Both the position numbers and the translations under genes were made by a program. A stretch of DNA of 64,000 bases from JAWLAT01 sp041395325 (GTDB taxonomy: Bacteria > Pseudomonadota > Gammaproteobacteria > Xanthomonadales > SZUA-5). Location of the stretch: positions 124,001-188,000 of the forward strand of contig JAWLAT010000007.1 of NCBI GenBank assembly GCA_041395325.1, given 5' to 3'. Below are positions 25,402-34,731 of the stretch, one piece after another. The notes beneath the pieces are model-generated. The model had not been told where the DNA came from, made no database searches, and worked only from the letters and a program-made list of their open reading frames with translations. The stretch's first letter is position 1; the number at the start of each line of letters is the position of its first letter.

Positions 25402-26877
25402 ATGATTGATCCCTCCCGCATTCGAGTTGCCCTGGGACGAGAGCCCGTGGATCTGCTGTGTCGCTATGGCAATCGGCACGGGCTGATCGCCGGTGCTACG
25501 GGAACGGGCAAGACGGTGACGCTGCAGGTGCTGGCCGAGGGATTTGCGGCGCGCGGCGTGCCGGTCTTCATGGCCGACGTCAAGGGTGATCTGGCCGGTC
25601 TGGCGCAGCCTGGTGTGGCCTCGGAGAAGTTCGAGCGGCGACTGAAGTTGTTGGGCATCGAAGACTGGCAGCCGAGCGCCTTTCCGGTGGTGTTCTGGGA
25701 TCTGCACGGCCAACAGGGGCATCCGCTGCGAACCACGCCGAGCGAGATCGGGCCGTTGCTGCTGGCGCGGATGCTCGGTCTCAATGATGTGCAGGAAGGC
25801 GTATTGCAGGTGGCCTTCCGCGTGGCCGACGACAATGGACTGTTGCTGCTGGACCTGAAGGACCTGCGCGCGCTGCTGACCCACGTGGCTGACAACGCCA
25901 AGGCCATTTCGGCGCAGTATGGTCTGGTTTCCGGGTCGTCCATCGCGGCGGTACAGCGAGCCCTGTTGACGCTGGAAGGCGAGGGCGGTGACCAGTTTTT
26001 CGGCGAGCCGGCGCTGCGACTGGACGATCTGCTGGCGCCGCGTGCCGATGGTCGCGGCACCATTCACATTCTGGCCGCCGACAAGCTGATCCTTCGCCCC
26101 AGGATCTACACCAGTTTCCTGCTGTGGCTGTTGTCGGAGCTGTTCGAGGAACTGCCGGAGGTCGGTGATCTGGACCGTCCTCGCCTGGTGTTCTTCTTCG
26201 ACGAGGCGCATCTGTTGTTCGATGAGGCGCCGCCGGAATTGCAGTCGCGCGTTGAGCAAGTGGTTCGGCTGATACGCTCCAAGGGCGTGGGTGTGTATTT
26301 CATCACCCAGCAACCCGATGATGTGCCAGCCGACGTGCTGGGTCAGCTCGGCAACCGTGTCCAACATGCGCTGCGGGCATTCACACCGCGCGATCAGAAG
26401 GCGGTGCGCGTGGCGGCCGAGACCTTTGTCAGCAATCCGGAACTGGACGTCGTGGAGGCCATCACCCAGATGGGGGTGGGCGAAGCCCTGCTGTCGATGC
26501 TGGGCGACAAGGGCGTGCCGCAGATGGTTCAGCGTGCCTATGTGTTGCCGCCCAGTTCACGCATGGGCACGATCGAAGACGATGAGCGGGCCGCGATCAT
26601 CGCCGCCAGTCCGTTGCGATCGCGCTATGCCGAGGCGATCGATCGCGAGTCGGCCTATGAACAGTTGCAGGCCCGTGCCGCAGCGGCCAAGTCGGCACCT
26701 CCACCACCACCGCCAGGCCGGCAGGCACCGGCTCAAGCCGAGGAAGCGCCGGCTCCCAGGCGTGGACGGGGTCGCGAATCGGCGACCGAAGCCTTCGCCA
26801 AGTCGATGATGCGGTCAATCGGTACCCAACTTGGACGACAGTTGTTGCGCGGACTGCTGGGCGCCTTGAAGCGCTGA
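25402..26877 (+). CDS. HerA/FtsK-like ATPase, DUF853 family
   Basis: 491 aa. Walker A AGATGTGKTVTLQ (residues 30-42), Walker B LVFFFDEAHLLFDEAP (about 265), then a sensor-like STOP segment YFITQQPDDVPADVLGQLGNRVQHALRAFTP, all typical of DUF853 hexameric helicase-like proteins. The proline-rich linker (about 440-465) and basic end are disordered. Role unknown; related HerA proteins act on DNA ends with NurA, but no nuclease gene is adjacent. The ATG at 25402 lies 14 bases after AGGA. Confidence 0.85.
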   Translation: MIDPSRIRVALGREPVDLLCRYGNRHGLIAGATGTGKTVTLQVLAEGFAARGVPVFMADVKGDLAGLAQPGVASEKFERRLKLLGIEDWQPSAFPVVFWDLHGQQGHPLRTTPSEIGPLLLARMLGLNDVQEGVLQVAFRVADDNGLLLLDLKDLRALLTHVADNAKAISAQYGLVSGSSIAAVQRALLTLEGEGGDQFFGEPALRLDDLLAPRADGRGTIHILAADKLILRPRIYTSFLLWLLSELFEELPEVGDLDRPRLVFFFDEAHLLFDEAPPELQSRVEQVVRLIRSKGVGVYFITQQPDDVPADVLGQLGNRVQHALRAFTPRDQKAVRVAAETFVSNPELDVVEAITQMGVGEALLSMLGDKGVPQMVQRAYVLPPSSRMGTIEDDERAAIIAASPLRSRYAEAIDRESAYEQLQARAAAAKSAPPPPPPGRQAPAQAEEAPAPRRGRGRESATEAFAKSMMRSIGTQLGRQLLRGLLGALKR

Positions 26878-27023
26878 GGGGGCAACAGCCGGTGGTCGGC
26901 TGAACTTGCCAGTGCATCGCCCCTTGTGTAGCGTGCGCTCGCAGCAGGCGGACGGACGTTCGGCAACGCAGCAGCCGAGGGCGATCGATGCCGAGTTCAC
27001 CGCCGCGCGCACAGGGAGGCGGC

Positions 27024-28499
27024 ATGAGAAGGATCTGGACCACGTTGGGAGGAATCGCCTGTGGGCTGGCGCTGTGCCTGCCGCCTGCGTCAGCGCTGCG
27101 ACTGAGTGATCGGCAGCTGGATCGCTCCCTGCCGGTTGACGAATCCGCCGTGTCCCGAATGTACGAGCAGGTCGGTCAGGCCACAGCCGAGTTCCAGGCC
27201 GGTATCGAGATGCAGCGCAGTGGTCAACCCCGTCAGGGGCAGACCCAGATGGAGGCGGCCAGCGCGCGGGTCGCATTGCTGGCCGGTCAGTGTGCGCAGA
27301 TGCTGGGCTGCGAGATGCAGCGCTTCATCGATGCCTTCCAGGCGTTGCTGCGGCTGCAGGCCTTGTTGCTCGACCCTGCCGCACTGCTGGACCAGGATCC
27401 ACCGCCGGGTGGGCTGGCCGGGGCAGGCGAGGCCGATGGCGGTGAGCGCCTCAATACCGAGCTGGCGCATACCCGGGTGATGCTGCGTGGCCGTGATCTG
27501 AGCGAGATCATTCCACTCAACGAGCCGGTGCATGCGGCCTTGACCGATTGGCTCACCTGGATGAGGCCAACGCTGATCGAGGCGTGGGTCAACTATCAGT
27601 ATCTGCGGGCGGACATGGTGCCGGCCTTCCAGGAAGCGGGGCTGCCGGAAGCGGTGCTGTTCGGCATTCTGGCGAAGGAGTCGGCGGGACGGGTGCACGC
27701 GGTATCGCGCGCTGGCGCTTCCGGTCCACTGCAATTCATGCCGGCCACGGGTCGGCGCTATGGTCTCAATGCCAATTCCGGTTTCGATTTGCGTTTCGAT
27801 CCGGCCAGTGCGTCGCGGGCCTCGGTGGCCTATCTGACCGATCGCCTGGAAGAGCTCAATCATGATCTGGAGTTGAGCCTGGCGGCCTACAACAGCGGCG
27901 AGGGGCGGCTCAAGCGGCTGGCCGACAAGCACCGGGGAAAGGGCTTCTGGTCCGATTCGATCTATCACGCACTGCCCAGCGAAACCCAGGACTACGTGCC
28001 GAAGGTGCTGGCCGCTGCGTGGCTGTTCCTGCACGGCCCCGATTATGGTCTGAGCTTTCCCGCCGTTGATACGCAGCTGGTGGACTTGCAGTTGGTTGCG
28101 CCGGCCTCGTTGGGCGAGTTGGCGATGTGCTTCGGTCAGAGTCCGGCGCAGCCCGCCGGCTGGTTTCGCACGCTGCGCAATCTCAATCCACGCGTGCAGG
28201 CTCAGGACCGGTTGCCCGGTGGCTCGATTGTTCGCATTCCGCGCCAGCTCGCCGCGCAGTATCCCGCCCGTTGCCTGGACAACGATCTGCGCACGCGACT
28301 GGCTGGACTGCACGATGCCCGTTACCCCGCCGGGCCTCGCGTGGTGAATTACAAGGTCCGGCAGGGCGATACGCTGGCCCGGCTGGCCCGGACTTCGGGT
28401 TGCAGCCGGATTGAGGAGATTGCTCGGCTCAATGGCATTGCCGGTCCTCGGTATTCGATCCGTGTCGGCCAGACGATTAAACTACCGACCTGCTCCTGA
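27024..28499 (+). CDS. Membrane-bound lytic murein transglycosylase with LysM, MltD-like
   Basis: 491 aa, exported (signal MRRIWTTLGGIACGLALCLPPASA). A helical N-terminal region (about 30-190) is followed by a transglycosylase SLT domain (about 200-330) with LAKESAGRVHAVSRAGASGPLQFMP carrying the catalytic Glu and AAYNSGEGRLKR. A C-terminal LysM repeat (VNYKVRQGDTLARLART...GQTIKLP, about 440-490) binds peptidoglycan. It cleaves glycan strands with 1,6-anhydro formation. AGGGAGG six bases before the ATG fixes the start. Confidence 0.9.
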   Translation: MRRIWTTLGGIACGLALCLPPASALRLSDRQLDRSLPVDESAVSRMYEQVGQATAEFQAGIEMQRSGQPRQGQTQMEAASARVALLAGQCAQMLGCEMQRFIDAFQALLRLQALLLDPAALLDQDPPPGGLAGAGEADGGERLNTELAHTRVMLRGRDLSEIIPLNEPVHAALTDWLTWMRPTLIEAWVNYQYLRADMVPAFQEAGLPEAVLFGILAKESAGRVHAVSRAGASGPLQFMPATGRRYGLNANSGFDLRFDPASASRASVAYLTDRLEELNHDLELSLAAYNSGEGRLKRLADKHRGKGFWSDSIYHALPSETQDYVPKVLAAAWLFLHGPDYGLSFPAVDTQLVDLQLVAPASLGELAMCFGQSPAQPAGWFRTLRNLNPRVQAQDRLPGGSIVRIPRQLAAQYPARCLDNDLRTRLAGLHDARYPAGPRVVNYKVRQGDTLARLARTSGCSRIEEIARLNGIAGPRYSIRVGQTIKLPTCS

Positions 28500-28535
28500 G
28501 CCTGCGGGGAATGATGACGCCATACGGACCGATCG

Positions 28536-30026
28536 ATGCGTGATTCCCAGCACGGCCACCAGGATCTGGCCGCCCTGATCCGCGCCAACGCCCCGCTGAT
28601 CAGCATCGACACGGACGAGGAACCGGAGGTCATCGAGACTTTTCGTCACGTCATCGCGCAGACGCTGCGCCCGCTGTTCAGCTGGAGTGTCACCCAGGGA
28701 CTGCGACGTCTGGACATGGACGACATCCCCGCTCAACCCTGCGGGCCCACCGAGGTGCTGCAGGCGATTCGAGACAACCGCCAGCGAGCGATCTATCTGC
28801 TGCTCGATTTCACACCCTTTCTGCGTTATGTCACTGCCTTGCGTCATCTGCGCGAGATCGCCCTGCGCCAGGATGTTGCCGAGCACACGGTGGTGCTGAT
28901 CGGCGGCAAGCAGGAGCTCCCGGGTGAACTGGAGCGCTTGGCCACGCCTTTCCGACTGAGCCTGCCGAATGAAGAGGCGCTGTCGAAGATGGTTCGTGAA
29001 GAGGCATCGGCCTACTCGCGCGAGCAGGGCGGCAAGCGCGTGCAGGTGCATTTGCCCAGCCTCAATGCCATTGCGCGCTGTCTGCGTGGACTGTCGCTGG
29101 CCGACGCCCGCCGAATTGCCCGCCGCCTGATCTCCCACGACGGGGCGGTGCTGGCCGACGATGTGGCGCGTGCTGCCCAGTGGAAGTTCGAGTTGCTGGG
29201 GCCGTCTTCGGTGCTGCACTTTGAGCTCGATGACGTGCGGCTGGAAGACATTGCCGGACTGCAGGCGCTCAAGCGCTGGGTGCTGCAGCGGCGCGCGGTC
29301 TTCCGAGGTGAGAATGCCGGCGGCATGAAGTTGGATCCGCCTCGCGGCGTCCTGCTGCTGGGTGTGCAGGGTTGCGGCAAGAGCCTGGCCGCCAAGGCCA
29401 TTGCCGGTGGCTTCGGGGTGCCGTTGCTGCGCCTGGAGATGGCCAGTCTGTACAACAAGTATCACGGTGAGACCGAACGCAATCTGCGCGAGGCCATCGA
29501 ACGTGCCGACCAGATGGCGCCCTGCGTGCTGTGGATCGACGAGATCGAGAAGGGACTCGCCGGCGGCAGCAGCGACGAAGGCGTATCGCGACGGGTCCTG
29601 GGCTTTCTGCTGACCTGGATGGCCGAGCGACGGTATCCGGTTTTTCTGGTGGCGACGGCCAATGCCATCGAGCAACTGCCGCCGGAATTGCTGCGCAAGG
29701 GGCGCTTTGACGAGATCTTCTTTGTCGACCTGCCCGACCTTCCCGCTCGCGAGCAGATTCTGCAGCTGCATCTGCGGCGGCGGGAACTTGAGCCGGCACA
29801 CTTTGCGTTGGCGGAACTGGCGGCGGCGGCGGCCGGCTTCTCCGGCGCCGAGATCGAGCAGGCGGTGGTTTCCTCGCTGTATGCGGCTCAGGCCGAAGGT
29901 GGAAAGCTGCACGATCGCCACCTGCTGGAAGAGATGCAGCGCACCCGGCCGCTCAGCGTCGTCATGGCGGAGAAGGTGCAGTCGCTGCGCGACTGGGCCG
30001 CCGGACGCACGGTGTCGGCTGATTGA
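28536..30026 (+). CDS. AAA-family ATPase, Ycf46-like
   Basis: 496 aa. An N-terminal domain about 1-250 (DLAALIRANAPLISIDTDEEPEVIETF) and one AAA module: Walker A GVQGCGKSLAAKAIAG (about 275-290), Walker B CVLWIDEIEKGLAG, sensor ATANAIEQLPPELLRKGRFDEIF with arginine finger. Cys replaces the usual Thr in the P-loop, as in the Ycf46 group of cyanobacteria and plastids, which has a link to inorganic carbon use in cyanobacteria; its role in proteobacteria is unknown to me. It is followed 55 bases later by an AhpD-like gene in the same direction. Confidence 0.85.
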   Translation: MRDSQHGHQDLAALIRANAPLISIDTDEEPEVIETFRHVIAQTLRPLFSWSVTQGLRRLDMDDIPAQPCGPTEVLQAIRDNRQRAIYLLLDFTPFLRYVTALRHLREIALRQDVAEHTVVLIGGKQELPGELERLATPFRLSLPNEEALSKMVREEASAYSREQGGKRVQVHLPSLNAIARCLRGLSLADARRIARRLISHDGAVLADDVARAAQWKFELLGPSSVLHFELDDVRLEDIAGLQALKRWVLQRRAVFRGENAGGMKLDPPRGVLLLGVQGCGKSLAAKAIAGGFGVPLLRLEMASLYNKYHGETERNLREAIERADQMAPCVLWIDEIEKGLAGGSSDEGVSRRVLGFLLTWMAERRYPVFLVATANAIEQLPPELLRKGRFDEIFFVDLPDLPAREQILQLHLRRRELEPAHFALAELAAAAAGFSGAEIEQAVVSSLYAAQAEGGKLHDRHLLEEMQRTRPLSVVMAEKVQSLRDWAAGRTVSAD

Positions 30027-30081
30027 TCTTGTCAGGGCTTGGCCATTGGGCCGGTCCAAGAGCCTTTCACTGGAGTCGACC

Positions 30082-30675
30082 ATGGCCCATCTGCAGCCGC
30101 TACCCAAAGACACCCATCCCGAGCTCGCCGACAGCTTCGCCATCTTCGAGCGGATTCTCGGCTTTGTCCCGAACTCGCTGCTGACGATGCAGCGCCGGCC
30201 GAAGATCGTCGAGGGTTTTGGCGCACTCACACGAGCGGTGATGGACCCGGACGGTGAGGTGGATTTGGGCTTCAAGCGCCTGATCGCACATTTCTGCTCA
30301 CGCGCCGCCGGCTGCCAGTACTGCATGGCCCATTCACTGGTCGCCGCCAAGATCCACGGGATCAGCGACGAAAAGGTCGCAGCGGTATGGGAGTACGCCA
30401 GCAGCGATCTCTACAGCGACGCCGAGCGGGTAGCGCTGGACTATGCGCTGGCGGCCGGAGCCGTGCCCAATCAGGTGGATGCGGCCTTGATGATCCGCAT
30501 GCGGGCACACTGGAGCGAAGCTCAGATCGTCGAGATCCTCGCGGCTGTTTCGCTGTATGGGTTCCTCAACCGGTGGAACGACTCGATGGCCACTGACCTG
30601 GAGTCGTCACCGACTGCCTTGGGTGATGCCGTGCTGCAGCAGGGCGGTTGGACTGGCGGCAAGCATCGCAGTTGA
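30082..30675 (+). CDS. Carboxymuconolactone decarboxylase/AhpD-like protein
   Basis: 197 aa. CMD fold with the redox motif C-x-x-C-x3-H (CQYCMAHS, about residues 78-85) following FKRLIAHFCSRAAG, typical of peroxidase-related AhpD-like proteins. In AhpD this pair reduces the peroxiredoxin AhpC partner adaptor; the true partner here is unknown. ATG at 30082 preceded by GGAG. Probably co-transcribed with the Ycf46-like ATPase. Confidence 0.8.
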   Translation: MAHLQPLPKDTHPELADSFAIFERILGFVPNSLLTMQRRPKIVEGFGALTRAVMDPDGEVDLGFKRLIAHFCSRAAGCQYCMAHSLVAAKIHGISDEKVAAVWEYASSDLYSDAERVALDYALAAGAVPNQVDAALMIRMRAHWSEAQIVEILAAVSLYGFLNRWNDSMATDLESSPTALGDAVLQQGGWTGGKHRS

Positions 30676-30724
30676 GCGGGGGCGCCTGCCGTTCCGCATT
30701 CCATTTCATCGGATTGGACCGACC

Positions 30725-30753
30725 AAAAGAAAAAGGGCGCTCGGAAGCGCCCT
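30725..30753 (-). terminator. Rho-independent terminator, minus strand
   Basis: On the minus strand AGGGCGCT-TCCG-AGCGCCCT is followed by TTTTTCTTTT. It ends the small gene at 30813-31259 and lies 50 bases past the end of the convergent CMD gene. Confidence 0.88.
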
Positions 30754-30812
30754 AAAGATGTCCAGCCCTTGACACCAGTACCCGCCTCGCTTGCGGGCAA
30801 CGGAGTGACCCT

Positions 30813-31259
30813 TTAACCGACCGCACTGGCTCCATGAAGTTCCAGACTGCGATCAAGATTGCGGCGACCTTCCACCGATTCGCGCAATTGCCGGACGCTG
30901 CGAAGCACGCGGCGATGCACTTCATCGATGCTGGCGTAGCCGACATCCTTGGTTTCGTGATACGCAACCGCCAGCCACAAGGCTACGCCGCGAACTCCCA
31001 GCGTCTGGTTGCCGGAACGCATCCGCTCCAGCGCCAGTTCGGTGCCACGGCCCCAGGGACTGTAGCGATCATGACCTTCGCTGGCATACAGATGCGGCTG
31101 CGACTCCTGGCCGGCCGCAGCGAACTCGCGTTGCGTCAGAGCCAGTAGCGCACGACGCTGCTCGGTGTTCAGTCGGGACATGTATTTCTCAACTTCGGAC
31201 AGCTGTCGACGAAGCATCCAGCAGCGACCGTAGGCAAGCGTCTTGACCAGCAGTTTCAT
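30813..31259 (-). CDS. Small conserved-looking hypothetical protein
   Basis: 148 aa, not recognised. Basic and helical; no signal peptide or membrane segment. Segments such as KYMSRLNTEQRRALLALTQREFA and GVRGVALWLAVAYHETKD, RSVRQLRESVEGRR suggest a helical bundle. Start at 31259 (MKLLVKTLAYGRCW) has AAGGAC seven bases upstream. The gene has its own strong terminator, which supports it being expressed. The divergent neighbour is the S46 peptidase gene. Confidence 0.65.
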   Translation of the reverse strand: MKLLVKTLAYGRCWMLRRQLSEVEKYMSRLNTEQRRALLALTQREFAAAGQESQPHLYASEGHDRYSPWGRGTELALERMRSGNQTLGVRGVALWLAVAYHETKDVGYASIDEVHRRVLRSVRQLRESVEGRRNLDRSLELHGASAVG

Positions 31260-31349
31260 CGTTCTGTCCTTGAATTGGGTCATGCGCCCAGGCTGATGGA
31301 TGGAGCGTACCCGTTGCACCCGCAACAAAGTGTTTCCTCTGTCACAAGC

Positions 31350-31436
31350 TGACGGGGTGCGTCAGTTCAGGCCCGAATACTGCCGAATTCTGTGACTGGC
31401 GTCAAGAAAATCGGCGAAAACTGACGTTGTACGTCA
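31350..31436. promoter_or_regulatory. Three clustered TGAC...GTCA inverted repeats
   Basis: TGACG-GGGTG-CGTCA (31350-31364), TGAC-TGGC-GTCA (31393-31404) and TGACGT-TGT-ACGTCA (31422-31436) sit in the divergent gap between the small hypothetical gene and the S46 peptidase gene. They may be operator sites of one dimeric regulator for either gene. Confidence 0.4.
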
Positions 31437-31592
31437 CATTTCCGGCGGCTGGGTGTGGGGCTTTGTAGGCGTGGACCTTCCTGCAAGCTGCGCCGGCGCA
31501 GCGGTCGGGCGGCAGGGGCGTATGACGACGCCACGACAGGGGGCAGGGCTGCTAATGTCGCGACCCTGATTTCGGTTTGAGGGGCAGGGAAG

Positions 31593-33767
31593 ATGCGCAA
31601 GGCGATCGCTTGGGGAATGTTCGTGGCACTGGCCGGGTCAGCTGGCTCGGTACTGGCTGCCGAAGGCATGTGGCAACCGGCACAGCTGCCGGATCTGGCG
31701 ACGCCACTGGCCGAGGCCGGGTTGAAGGTCGATCCCAAGCGCTTGAGCGATCTGACCGAGTACCCGATGAATGCCGTGGTTGGGTTGGGCTTCTGTACCG
31801 CCTCCTTTGTCTCGCCGATGGGCCTGGTGACCACCAACCACCACTGCGCCTACGGCGCGATCCAGTACAACTCCACCGCCGAGCGCAATCTGCTGGCCGA
31901 TGGTTTCCTGGCCAAGACGCTCGGCGAGGAGCTGCGGGCCGATCCCACTCAGCGGATCTATGTGACCGAAGCAATCTCGGACGTCACCGCTCAGATCCAG
32001 GCCGGTCTGGCCGAGCTGCCGGACGGCAAGGCCCGCTTCGATCAGGTCGACGCGCGCAGCAAGGCCCTGGTCGCCGACTGCGAGAAGCCTGGTGGCCGCC
32101 GCTGCGATGTCTACATCTTCCACGGCGGCGCCAGTTTCAATCTGGTCCAGCAGATGGAGATTCGGGATGTCCGGCTGGTCTACGCGCCCGCTTCGGCGAT
32201 CGGCAAGTTTGGTGGTGACGTCGACAACTGGATCTGGCCACGGCATACGGGCGACTTCTCCTTCCTGCGTGCCTACGTCGGTCCGGATGGCAAGCCGGCC
32301 GACCCGTCCGAATCCAACGTCCCCTACCGCCCGCAAAGCTATCTGAAGGTGTCGGCTGCAGGTGTGGATCCGGGCGACTACGTCATGGTGGCCGGCTATC
32401 CCGGGCGGACCAATCGTTATCGGCTGGCGCGCGAGGTGCGTGCGCCATCGAGTGGGCCTATCCCACCTACATCGAACTGTTCGGTCGTCAACTCGAGCTG
32501 ATCGACCAGGCCAGCGCCGGCCGTCCCGAGGCGGCGATCAAGTACGCCTCGACCAAAGCCTCGTTGAACAACGGCCTGAAGAACTTTCAGGGCAACCTGG
32601 ATGGCTTCAGGAGCTCGACGTGGTAGCGCAGAAGCAGGCCATCGAACAGGCCCTGGAGACCTGGCTGCGCGAGAACCCGGAGGCGGCCGGTGACTACTTC
32701 CAGCGCCAGGCCGAACTCAATGCCTTGCTCGATGCACAGTTGGCCACCCGCGATCGCGACCTGATCTGGGAGCGCTGTCGCGCAGTGGGCTTCTGAGTGC
32801 TGCGCTACCGCTGTACAGGGTCGCGCTGGAGCGTCGCAAGGCCGACGCCGAGCGAACCGTCGGCTACCAGCAGCGCGATGAGGTACGCATCGAAGGTCGC
32901 CTGGTGCAATTGGATCGCCGCTATGACGCCGGTGTGGATCGCGCACTGGTCGAAGATCTGCTGCAGCGCTACCTGCAATTGCCGGCGGCGCAGCGAGTCG
33001 CCGAACTGGACCGCTGGCTGGGCCGTGCCGAGGACGGCAGCGTCGACTTGTCGGCGCGTCTGGACGCACTGTATGCCGGCACGCAATTGGGTGAGCTGGA
33101 CCAGCGCCAGCGTTGGTTCAAGGCCGACGCCAAGGCCATCGAGTCGTCCAGCGACACCGCGCTGCAGCTTGCCGTGGCGCTGATGCCGGCGATCCTGCGG
33201 CTGGAGGCCGAGGGCGAAGCGCAGAAGGGTGATGAGTACCTGTTGCGCCCGTCGTTCATGCGCGGGCTCATTGCCTGGCGCCAGGCGCTGGGTGAGCCGG
33301 TCTATCCGGACGCCAACGGATCGCTGCGAGTGACCTATGGTCAGGTCGAGGGCTACCGTTCGCGCGATGCGGTCAGCTACGGGCCGCAGACCACGCTCAA
33401 CGGCATTCTGGAAAAGCACACCGGCGTGGACCCCTTTGATGCCACCGAGCGTCAGCTGACGGCGATTCGGGCCGGACGCCTGGGGACCTATCGAGATGAG
33501 GCCCTGGGCTCGGTGCCGGTGAACTTCGTCGCCTCGCTGGACATCACGGGCGGGAACTCCGGTTCGCCGACGCTGAACAGCAAGGCCGAGTTGGTGGGTC
33601 TGGCCTTCGATGGCAACTACGAGTCGATCAGTTCGGGCTGGCTGTTCAATCCGCAGATCACCCGTAGCATCCAGGTCGACGTGCGCTACATGCTGTGGAT
33701 CATGGACGCGGTCGATGGTGCCCACGGCCTGTTGCGCGAGATGGGCGTCAAGCCGCAGTTCGAATGA
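31593..33767 (+). pseudogene. S46-family dipeptidyl-peptidase (DPP7/DPP11 type) with three frameshifts
   Basis: Exported serine peptidase that would remove dipeptides from N-termini in the periplasm or outside. Signal peptide MRKAIAWGMFVALAGSAGSVLA; His in TTNHHCAYG (about 82-85), Asp in DNWIWPRHTGDFSFLRAY (about 211-221) and Ser in TGGNSGSPTLN (nt ~33546-33566) are all present. The frame is broken at three places, each by one missing base: 32442-32443 (EVR then AIEWAYPTYIELF), 32609-32613 (NLDGF then LDVVAQKQ) and 32767-32771 (DLIW then ALSRSGLLSAALPLYR). The three losses restore the original frame, giving about 725 aa if repaired, the normal S46 length. Either a recently broken gene or consensus errors. 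The end overlaps miaA by 4 bases. Confidence 0.85.
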
Positions 33768-34717
33768 GTGAGATGGCGCCGCCGCAGGCTGCGCCGGCGG
33801 CGCTGGCCCTGCTGGGCCCCACGGCGGTCGGCAAGTCGGCGTTGGCCTATGCGCTGGCCAGACAATGGCCGGTGACGGTGATCAGCGTCGATTCGGCGCA
33901 GGTCTACCGGCATCTGGACATCGGCAGCGGCAAACCCGATGCGGCCGAGCGCGCGGCCGTGCCGCACGAGTTGATCGATTTGCGCGAGCCGGAGCAGAGC
34001 TATTCGGCGGCGGAGTTTGCGATTGATGCGCGCGCCGCCATCAAGCGCGCGCGCGCAGCGGGACGCTTGCCCCTGCTGGTCGGCGGGACGCACCTGTACT
34101 ACCGCGCCCTGGACCGTGGGCTATCGCCGTTGCCGCCGGCTGATCCGGTGCTGCGGGGGCGCCTGCAGGGCGAACTGGCTGAGGTCGGGCACGATGCACT
34201 GCATGCGCGGCTGCGGGCTCTGGATCCCCAGGCGGCCGCGCGCATTCATCGCAATGACCCGCAGCGTCTGCTGCGTGCGCTGGAGGTGATTGAGCTCACC
34301 GGCCGACCGCTGAGCGAACAGCAACAGCAGGCGGGGCCTGGCACGGGTTTGCCGCTGCTGGCGGTCGCCTTGCTGCCGTCGTCCCGCACCGTGCTGCACG
34401 AGCAGATCGAGCGGCGCCTGGATGCCATGCTCGCTGCTGGCTTTGTCGACGAGGTCCAAGGCCTGATGCGGCGACCCGGCTTTGATCCGTTGCTGCCGGC
34501 CTATCGCAGCGTGGGCTATCGACAGCTGCTCGAACAGTTGCCGGGATCAGGCGACCTGCATGAGGCCCGCGCCCGCGCCCTCTATGCCACGCGGCAGTTG
34601 GCCAAGCGCCAGCTGACCTGGCTGCGTAGCGAGCCGGCGGTCCATACCGGTGAGGAAAGCCAGGTGATGGATCTGCTGCAAGCTTGGGCGCAGGCCTGGT
34701 TCGCCGCGCCGTCGTGA
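33764..34717 (+). CDS. miaA: tRNA dimethylallyltransferase
   Basis: 317 aa, the normal length. It adds the dimethylallyl group to A37 of tRNAs reading UNN codons. P-loop LLGPTAVGKSALAYALA (about 16-32), VISVDSAQVYRHLDIGSGKPD, GGTHLYYRAL and the C-terminal YATRQLAKRQLTWLR. The ATG overlaps the S46 stop (ATGA). The usual downstream partner hfq is not present here; the next gene is on the other strand. Confidence 0.96.
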   Translation: MSEMAPPQAAPAALALLGPTAVGKSALAYALARQWPVTVISVDSAQVYRHLDIGSGKPDAAERAAVPHELIDLREPEQSYSAAEFAIDARAAIKRARAAGRLPLLVGGTHLYYRALDRGLSPLPPADPVLRGRLQGELAEVGHDALHARLRALDPQAAARIHRNDPQRLLRALEVIELTGRPLSEQQQQAGPGTGLPLLAVALLPSSRTVLHEQIERRLDAMLAAGFVDEVQGLMRRPGFDPLLPAYRSVGYRQLLEQLPGSGDLHEARARALYATRQLAKRQLTWLRSEPAVHTGEESQVMDLLQAWAQAWFAAPS

Positions 34718-34731
34718 GTCCGTCGGAACGC

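Noticed and set aside
25402..26877. HerA-NurA DNA-end processing or defence module
   Set aside because: Only the HerA-like ATPase is present; the next gene is a cell-wall lytic transglycosylase and no NurA or Sir2 gene is near.
31593..33767. Programmed frameshifting in the S46 peptidase gene
   Set aside because: Three separate breaks, no slippery heptamer or pseudoknot recognised at the sites, and homologues are single-frame.
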